Of a DNA stretch of 64,000 nucleotides, positions 50,401 to 60,300 are shown one piece after another (the first letter of the stretch is position 1; the number at the start of each line of letters is the position of its first letter). The notes beneath the pieces are model-generated. The model searched no databases. It saw only the letters and a list, made by a program, of their open reading frames with translations, and was not told where the DNA came from. Both the position numbers and the translations under genes were made by a program. The stretch lies in assembly GCA_039566865.1 (NCBI GenBank), contig CM076959.1:15297501-15361500 (forward strand), given 5' to 3'. The DNA comes from Aurelia coerulea. Taxonomy: Eukaryota > Cnidaria > Scyphozoa > Semaeostomeae > Ulmaridae.

Positions 50401-51323
50401 AATTTTTAATTGTTTTATGAGAACCTATCCATTGTATTTATTGTTTAAGAACCGAAGCTGACTTGCACAATTGTATGGCTTTCATACACGGGCTTTTACT
50501 GTATCCATAAGGCTCTGTAACGTCAAAATATTAATTTCATTTGTTCAGGTTTGCGAAAGAGGAGGCTCGAAAGATCGAATGTTCTTCTTATTCAATGACA
50601 TATTGATTTACGCAAAGAAGGAAACTACTTGGTGAGTGATATCTAAAGCCTGCCTCAAATTAACTGTCATGTTGAATAGCACGATATGTTCTTATGACAA
50701 GGGTAGAAAAGATTATATTTTTATCTTCCTTGTTAAATGGGCTCAGTCGTCAAGCAGTAAACAAATCCGTAAACTCGCACGTGTCGGGGATTATCCATTG
50801 TTCATCCATCAATCTCTGCAGTTTGTTTGGTGGCTTCACCCAAGCCACCAAAAAGTGACCGTTAAAAATCCATTTATATCCAAGCAATCGTAGAAGATAT
50901 GAATATATTGTTTGTTCCTTAGTGAAGTAGAAGGATTAATGCCCAAACAGCAACTTTCATTTTGAAAAAAATACGAAAATTCTGTGTGATATCACCTTTC
51001 AAAAAACTGCAAAAATCATAGTTTTGTTTACATTTTGACGACGGAGCCCCTTTAAGTTCATTTTTTCCTAGCTGGCCGCTAAAATCTGCTAAAACCTTCC
51101 CCTTCCACAAAACACACGAATAAAAGGATCACCGTTTTCACAATGCGCAATCTTCTGGTAACTGGCATTCTTCTCTTGGAAGTCTACCGTTTTCAGAAGA
51201 CTTCAGATGCCCAAAAGGATAGGCCCAATTATGTCTTTAGCTACGCAATGAAATGTCACTTGTCAAAGTTACCAAGTAAAATATTTAATTGGTCAACTTT
51301 TAATTTGCCAGCTTTTAACCATG

Positions 51324-51362
<39 letters not shown>

Positions 51363-54300
51363 CGAAACACGAAGTGATCCAGGTACTGTAAGATATAGGT
51401 CGAAACACAGAAATGACAACAAACTCGTTGAGACGTAACGCTAATATGATATGCTACTAGTTTCGTCTGTTCACGCAGACTCTTCAGGCTTATTTACTTG
51501 TACATCAACTTTACTTTAAATTTAAACAAATGAATTTTACATAATCTGACGTATCATCAATACATCACATCAACCTCGTACTGATTGTTAGAGAGGCTAG
51601 ATAAAGATGGCAGTTTTGCCAATCTTATCGATTTAATGCCGGTTTGTATTTAATTATGAAGTAGTTTTCTTTCTCTTTTCGGAGTGCGTTGTCTTGATTG
51701 TGTAATTTAAAGAATGGACAAATGGTAAACATGGGTGATTTTGATTTTGCACATTCCGAAATATGTTTGCTAACAAAAAGTTTCCGATATTGTGGAAGGG
51801 AGATTTGGTTTCTGTGGAGTGCTGCTCTATGTCTCAAAGTATCACCTGATTCTCCGATGTACTTATCCCCGCAGCCGTTACAGGATATTATGTAAATGCA
51901 ATCTCTTACACTGCAATCCATTTCGTTTTTAATGTTAAATAGTTGTTTACTTTGCTTGTTTATTTCAATTTGACTGCAGACAACAATCTGTTTACAGGTT
52001 TCACATCGTTTGTCTTTGCATTTCGTGACTTTTGGTGTGCTAAGGATAGTGTCTTGTGAGGTAAATTTTGCTCGTGTTAGAATTCTTTTCAGGTTCTGCG
52101 GTTGGCGTTTGCTTGGAATTAGTTTAGTTCTGTTTAGTTCACGTTTCATTTTTGGACTTGCATTTAAGATTGAGATTGATTCTTTTATGATTGGGTAGAA
52201 TTTTGGGTTTTTTGGGTTATTGGTTGAAACGAAAGTTAATGTTATTCCTTCTGGAGGTTTTTCTTTTGGTGTGCGAAGTTGTTCTTGTGGGATTTCCCTG
52301 GCTTTTTTGAACCAGAAACCTTGATTGACAATGGGTTCAAAAAAGCCAGGGAAATCCCACAAGAACAACTTCGCACACCAAAAGAAAAACCTCCAGAAGG
52401 AATAACATTAACTTTCGTTTCAACGAATAACCCAAAAAACCCAAAATTCTACCCAATCATAAAAGAATCAATCTCAATCTTAAATGCAAGTCCAAAAATG
52501 AAACGTGAACTAAACAGAACTAAACTAATTCCAAGCAAACGCCAACCGCAGAACCTGAAAAGAATTCTAACACGAGCAAAATTTACCTCACAAGACACTA
52601 TCCTTAGCACACCAAAAGTCACGAAATGCAAAGACAAACGATGTGAAACCTGTAAACAGATTGTTGTCTGCAGTCAAATTGAAATAAACAAGCAAAGTAA
52701 ACAACTATTTAACATTAAAAACGAAATGGATTGCAGTGTAAGAGATTGCATTTACATAATATCCTGTAACGGCTGCGGGGATAAGTACATCGGAGAATCA
52801 GGTGATACTTTGAGACATAGAGCAGCACTCCACAGAAACCAAATCTCCCTTCCACAATATCGGAAACTTTTTGTTAGCAAACATATTTCGGAATGTGCAA
52901 AATCAAAATCACCCATGTTTACCATTTGTCCATTCTTTAAATTACACAATCAAGACAACGCACTCCGAAAAGAGAAAGAAAACTACTTCATAATTAAATA
53001 CAAACCGGCATTAAATCGATAAGATTGGCAAAACTGCCATCTTTATCTAGCCTCTCTAACAATCAGTACGAGGTTGATGTGATGTATTGATGATACGTCA
53101 GATTATGTAAAATTAATTTGTTTAAATTTAAAGTAAAGTTGATGTACGAGTAAATAAGCCTGAAGAGTCTGCGTGAACAGACGAAACTAGTAGCATATCA
53201 TATTAGCGTTACGTCTCAACGAGTTTGTTGTCATTTCTGTGTTTCGACCTATATATATATATATATATATAAAATGGATACCATAAGTGCGGATGAAGAA
53301 CGAATGAGAAACAGACAAAAATTTGATGTTTTTTAGAACACTAAGGCCTTTCAAGTTCTTATACTATCATCAGAGTTTTCATCAAATTTTTGTCTATTTC
53401 TCGTTCGTTCTTCATCCGCACTTATAGTATCCATTTTATCGTTTCTTTATTGCCAATATATATATATCAACTTCTAAGAACAAACTACAATGCAAGAATC
53501 TGAGCTAATCATAGTGGGAACAGGCACAAGGTCATCTAGTCCCCACTATGAATGACTCTTACAATAAATATAAACAATAATCTAATTAACTAACAAAGGA
53601 ACCCAATACCACACCACACCACACCACACCACTCCACACCAAAAGACACTACACTATACAACGGGAAGACACTCTAGGTACAACCAGAAACCATGTAGAG
53701 CAGAGCGGCTCCTAGACTGAGGAAATTCGTCTAAGTTTTGCTCCATTGAATTAAATTGATATTTACTGTCCTGTTATAGTCATTCAAGCCCTGTATGCTA
53801 TGCAAAAACCAAGAATATTATTGTTCAATTGGTGATCCATTATTTTTTATTTCTTCTTCAGTACATATACATGCCGAGGTGTATTTCCTTTGATAAACTG
53901 TCTGATTGAACAAGTAATGGGTGGTACGCGAGGTCCTTCAGAAGGCGGTGCTTTATTCAAGGTATGTAGATACGAACAGCATGTTCCAATAAACTATTGA
54001 GATGTTTGAGTGAATATTAAGCACTAAAGATACAACTAACGGGCTTTATAGTAAGGTAACCATGTTCTTGAGGCCTTGCAATAATTTCAGGTGTTCCAAG
54101 ATGTTCCAAGTTCAGATGTTCCAAGAAACTATTGAGATGTTTGAGTGAATATTAGGCAATAAAGATCAATTAAATGGTAAAACCGTGTTCTTATTGAGAT
54201 GTTCCAAGATGTTTGAGTGAATATTGAGTGAATATTAGGCAATAAAGATACAACCGTGGTAAGGTAACGTGGTAAGGTAACCGGCTTGAGGCCTTGAAAT

Positions 54301-57300
54301 AATCAGATGTTAAGGTAATGTTCCCATGCAATAAAGATCTTGAGGTAACCCTTGAGGCCTTGAATTAATTTCAGACGCTATAATCTTGAAAATCTGCTGA
54401 ATATTCACTGAGCCAGTTTCAGTTTCATTTGATTATCAATCCATCCTACGTACAATTCTAAACAATCACAATACAATTAAATACAAATACAATGATATTG
54501 AAATTAATTTCATGCAATGGTTGCAAAACTACAGACTAAACACAAGGAAAAAACGTATATAGATTATATATAAGATTGATTGATCAAGGAGCTCTCTAAA
54601 TAACTAATCAAAAGAGGTACGGACGCTGTGACAAGAGGCTTGATTAAGCATTTACAGTGAGACTAGCATGGGGGTATCCGTCATTTTGTTTCTCGTTTAT
54701 TTCAGAGCAAACCAAATGATATTTTGAAATAATTGTTGATAGCCTTACTTGTTCTGAAGTTTGTTTGAGCGCACGGATGCTTTGAGGAATTCTGTTGAGC
54801 AAATTTTAAAAATTTCTGTGTCTCATGGCAGTTTAAATGTACCACGGTTAAAGTGGAGGATAGTCCAGGCAGTTAAACAAATGTACCACAGTACCAAAGT
54901 GGCAGTGCCAGGTTCCAAAATTTCCGGTATCAAAAATATGAAAATCCCGTGTGATATCACCTTTCAAAGAACTGCAAAAATCATCGTTTTGTTTACATTT
55001 GACGATGGAGCCCTTTAATGTCAGTAGCAGATACCATTGGACCAGGGCATTCGTTCACAGTTACGTGGTCCAGCCCCTTTAAATTTTGAAGATTTTTGAT
55101 TCTGATATTTTCATTCATTGGCATTGCTTTATTTTTATTTTCAGATATTTTGCAAAGGCAAGACTCTACTACTTTACTCAACATCGAAGCATAATGCCAG
55201 GTCTTGGGTTAAAGATATCAAAAACGCAATCAGGTAAGTGTTTTTAAACACAATTTACACTTTACACATTGCCATACAACTTTCTACCATGGATACACCC
55301 GTTCCCATTTGATCACTAAATTTAAAGGGCCTGTGCAAGATTTTTGTAAACAATTGGAAAGTACTGGACAACGCGCGTATGTGACTAAAGCCTTCAGATT
55401 TAATGGCGGCCAGTCTCATCGCAGCTTCTACGTAAGTTTAGTCGCATTGTTTTCTCGTCTTTTTCTATGTAATTTGATGAAACTTTTGATATGTGGTGGA
55501 AGCAATGATCAAGATGGCAATGCACAAGACAAAGCAAAAATAAAAGAACCACTAACCATCATAGAAACTTAATTCAAATCTTTAGAATCCAACGGAACAA
55601 CATACCAAATGTCTTTAAGGCTGGTTAGGCAATTCTTGGTATTTGTCCTTTCGTAGCTTTGGCTACATGGTCGTGGCTAGCGTGAGTAAAAAAGGGCGAG
55701 AAATGCGTTGAAATTTTATCATGTGACCCATCCATATGACTCTTTAATTTGATGGCAACTTTTTCTGCAGTGAGCTGCACACAAATTTGGCCTCGTTGCG
55801 GAGAGGGGAGACCGATCCATTCACTCCTCCTGATGCTGCATTCAAACGAGACTCAAAATTGAGAAGAAGTAAAGGTGCAAAAGACATTACCAAGAAAAAC
55901 AACACATTCAGTCCAATCCAGGTACGTTAAGAAATCTAACATTCAACTCCCTCTCTACATATACATGGCTCAGTGGTAACACGCTTAACTAGCCGTTTGA
56001 AAGTTGATGGTTTGAGTCCTGCCTTGGCAAACATGCTAGGTTGGAGGGAAGAGAGTCGCCAACTCTGTTATTCCAGGCTGAAAGAATAATGAGGCATGGA
56101 CAAATTGACAGGAGGGCAGGACAAAGCTTAGCTTCTCAGTGTCCTATAACTACATATTAATGTATTTCAGGTGATATACATGTTTATTCCCCACTTGTCT
56201 AAACTTTGATTTGAAGAGTAGACCTCTCTATTGTTGTATTATGGCTTATGAGGACGTCTTTAGCTACGTACTGTTCGCATTGATGGTGCTGCAAGATCAT
56301 TTTGAGTACTTCTTAGCTCACCTCGATGAAATCAGATAACCTAAATTGCCTTCGGGTGCTACATGAATAAGTTAGAACAAATGTTTGAGACCAACAGACT
56401 GTGTCCACTTTAATAACATTTCGTCTTTACGAGGAGAGTAGTAATTTGTTAACTGGGGTAAAGCGCAATGTCTCCTTTAACGGGGCCTTTGCAACCAGCA
56501 TACCTTGCATGTGTCATGTCTTTGTTGTCGGCCATCTTCGTGGACCATGAAAACTGCCAAAACAAAGAGACCACAAAATATGTATTAACTTTGTTCTATG
56601 TAACATTTGTGTATACGTTTAACTTTGGCAGTGGCGGACACTTTGCCAAATATTGGGGGGGCCAAGCTATTGTTTCGGTTAAAAAGCATTGTTTGTTTCT
56701 ATTGTTTTCAAACTAAAGATCTTTGTTCTAGCCAACATTGGGGGGGCGATCGCACCCCCTCGCCCCCCCCCCAGGTGTCCGCCACTGAACTTTGGCATTG
56801 ATTAGCTTAGCTGTTACTTTAAGCTATTTATCATAAGCCAACTGAAAATGAATTGATGAGCATAACAATAGTAACGATAATGATGATGCAATGGCTACTC
56901 ATATCGGAGAAAACAATTAATTTGATAATAGTTGGCGCTGAAAATTCTTTGTAACAAAATCTATGTACTCTCGTCCTTGATTTTGGCAAATTGTCCCCCA
57001 ATGGTTTCGCAGTTTACCGTTAAAGAAAATAACCATTTTCTTTGTTTTTCAATTACAGCAACTGAGTGCATGTGTTAGTCCAAGGCAAGATATTCTGTAT
57101 CCGATGCGTAAAGACATCTTGCCACAACTGGCCGAGAATGTCAACAAACCAAGTCTGATTTCCCACGAAAATGGCCCTCCGATGTTCGCTAGCTGCTTGA
57201 ATTCGGCAAAGAAAGACCGAAAGGCTAAGCCAAGGCTTCGCAGATTGCAATTGGAGGATTCCTTCACTAAGACACCAACTAGTGTAGCTGCTGGGTATGA

Positions 57301-60300
57301 TTTACGCAACAGGAAACGAAAATGCTGCGATGAAAATGTCGGGAAAGGAGATTTTAAGTCGTCAACAGCACGTGGCAGTCAGAGACAGAAATTAATTGAC
57401 CAGCTGAATGAAATAAGGAAAGACAATTTCTCACCTGGATGTTTTGGATCTGCCAAGAAACCACGAAAGGTGGAAGGTATTTATCAAGGAGATTAAGAAG
57501 GAAAAGGAAAAGCGCATTGAATCATACCATATCTTCTAAAACAATGTCAGCTTCAATCTTGTTCCACAGCAAAATGCGCTCGCTGCGCACCTCGCTCAAC
57601 GCAAGCCAATGCGCATTTCATGGGCGTGGTATTGATTAGCCTAATGTCCTAAATGAGTGATAGGACGCCATCTGTGTATCAGTATTAAATCTTTATCAGC
57701 AGTGTGCAACCTTATTCCACTGTGTATGTATTTGGAATCTATTGTAGGTTTGTAGTGAGCCACCTTATCGCTGATCCATGAACTTGATTACTCTAGTACT
57801 TTGGTGACTTTAACAAACAAAAGAAACAATGTAAGGTATGGTAAATCTGCACTTACAATGGGTGACCTCTTAGAAAAAAAGGAGGATGCAATACGCTCCG
57901 TTGCTTCAATGAAAGAAATTGTTGCTTCTTATGATTCTGTTTTCAATGTTTAAATCTTTCATTCACTCACTATACCAGATGTGGCGAAAAACACGTGCTA
58001 ACCTCTTGGGAGGATGCAATAATGTTCTTATGCTCCCAATGAATCTTTCATTCACTCACAGATGTAAACACGTGCTAAGGGATGTAAACACCATTGATGT
58101 AATAGCAAAAATATTAGCCACAATGGTGCAAAATATGATACCAGCATGAAACTTGCTAGACATATGAATTTTCACATGCTGAAAACGAACCGAAACAGGC
58201 ACACGCTGAAAAATGGCCCCAAATGCTATTTTTAGACGGGAGTACTTGGTTCCAGTCCTCTATAAGGGCCAGGGCATAAAAACCCATCCGACCATGCGAC
58301 CGGGTGGTCACAGGAGATTTTTAATTCATAATGAGCTGCAGGAAATTTTCCAACATATATCCCCTTCTCGTGTATCACTTTGTTATTCATTAAAAAAGCA
58401 ACTTACGAAATCAAAGAAAAGTCATCTGACATAGATTATATCTCTCGTACAATTTGCAATCAATCTACCAGATAAGGAGTTTTTAATTCGATCAAACCTC
58501 GATAAAATTGGCTAACTGCAGGAAACTAGGAGGTCAAATTTAATTTAAGCATGTCAAATTACGTGAGTCTACCAAGTTTCATGCTGGTATCATATTTTGC
58601 ACGATTATTGTGATATAACAGACCGGACTATAAGGCATACAATTTGATCGTGAATTTTGGTCTGCTTTGAAAATTCCTTGTAATAATATGCTAATATATT
58701 ATTACAAAGTTGATATACCGGGTGTCTCAAAAAAAAGTACCCCCTTTGACTCAACAAGGCAACAAAACGATAATATTTCGGGACTTTTTGAATTCATGGC
58801 TACATTTGTTGGTCTTCAACTTAAATGCACATACCTTGTATTTGGAGATCGACCACCAAACATCGGAGATATGAGTTCACAAGGTCAAAATTTGGAGTGC
58901 ACCTGAAACCAGAGGTTTTGAGAAATGGCCTAGCCATAATTTGACAACAGACAGGCATTTTGCAAACGAATTTTCGACTTTGACCTTTACTTTTTATTTT
59001 TGAAAAAAATGTACACCTTGAATCATTTCAATTGTTCTTAAAGTGACTTTTCTTTTGAGGAAACGGTTCTTGCATTGCATTCGATCCCAAGTGTTTTGTA
59101 TTGAAGAAGAGGAAAAGGAGCACGTGTACGCTTATTTTGGAGACATGGCACGACTTTGTCACTCTTACCACATTTTTACTATATTTGTTTAATCAGCGCC
59201 ATGTCCATGCATCTTTTATTCTTTTCAAAAGCAAAACACAGAAACTTAAAGTCTACAGGTACTTTGGAAAATGTCCACAATCCAAATCATGACTAGGCCC
59301 TTTTTCAAAACCTCTGGCTTTGGGTGCACTGTAAATTTTGACTTGGCGAACCTGTATCTCCGGTGTTTGGTGCACGATTTCTAAATGTAAGGTATTTTGA
59401 TCTAAGTTGAGCATTGATGAATTTAGCTGTGAAGTCGGGGAGCAATGATATCTTATTGCTTGGTTCATATTTCCAGTGAAAAGGGGGTACTTTTTTCTGA
59501 GACCCCGGTACACTTATTTTTTTGTTTATAAGAAACTAAGAATTTTGCTCAGTACTGGAAGTTTCTTAAAATTATCACATTTTTAGTACTCGGAGTTTGT
59601 TACGAGTTTCTTAAAGTTCCATAAAAGCCTTCATGTTCACCGCCTGTGCCCCCCTGAACGTTTCAAAACAGAGTCTTTGGAGCCTTTTCAACGTTTAGGC
59701 TTTACTCAAGTACCTTCAGTAGTATGAAACAAGAAGCGAGTAAAAATGAATTAAAAGATGTTAAGGATTCCCTTTGTCTACCAGCTGATGTTATTGCCAG
59801 GATAAGTTATTCATGCCTTGACTTTCAGACGAAGCTTATTGCAGAAGTGAAACTTTAGAAAATGATGGATCTTTCATAGAAACGGAACGTGATGCGCACA
59901 AGGTCATTGTAGAAGCAAATGAAAGAAAAAATGATTGTGACAAAGCTGACTGCGGAGTCAGTTCAGTTGAAATCGAGTCTAAGTTTACAGCTGGCAGTGC
60001 TAAAGTTTGGAGCTTAACAGATGATGCCGATACCGCAAAGGGACAGAGCTGTAAGAGTTCCAAATTTCCAGCAAAATCAATGGTATTTCTTGTTATTTCT
60101 GTTCTTTATTCTATAAGCATTCATTATATTTCAGTTGTAGACTATGTAGACCTTTCGTGGCTCAGGTTGGGTTCTTGAACTGATATTATTTTTCTGGAAA
60201 AAGAAAGCATTGTAAATAATAAAAACATTGTAAAAATCTGTAAATTAATGTATTTGTAGCTAATTATTCTGTATTTTATTTCTTTTGCACAAATTTTACT

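Larger units (their letters stand above)
51394..53253. mobile_element. Head-to-head Penelope-like element palindrome
   Basis: Arms of about 920 bp (51394-52313 and 52334-53253) are reverse complements with only a handful of mismatches and a 20-bp centre. Each arm is a 5'-truncated Penelope-like element: the endonuclease part of the ORF, a 3' UTR and a hammerhead motif, ending at TA microsatellites. The reverse transcriptase is absent from both. It sits in RhoGEF intron 8. Confidence 0.93.
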
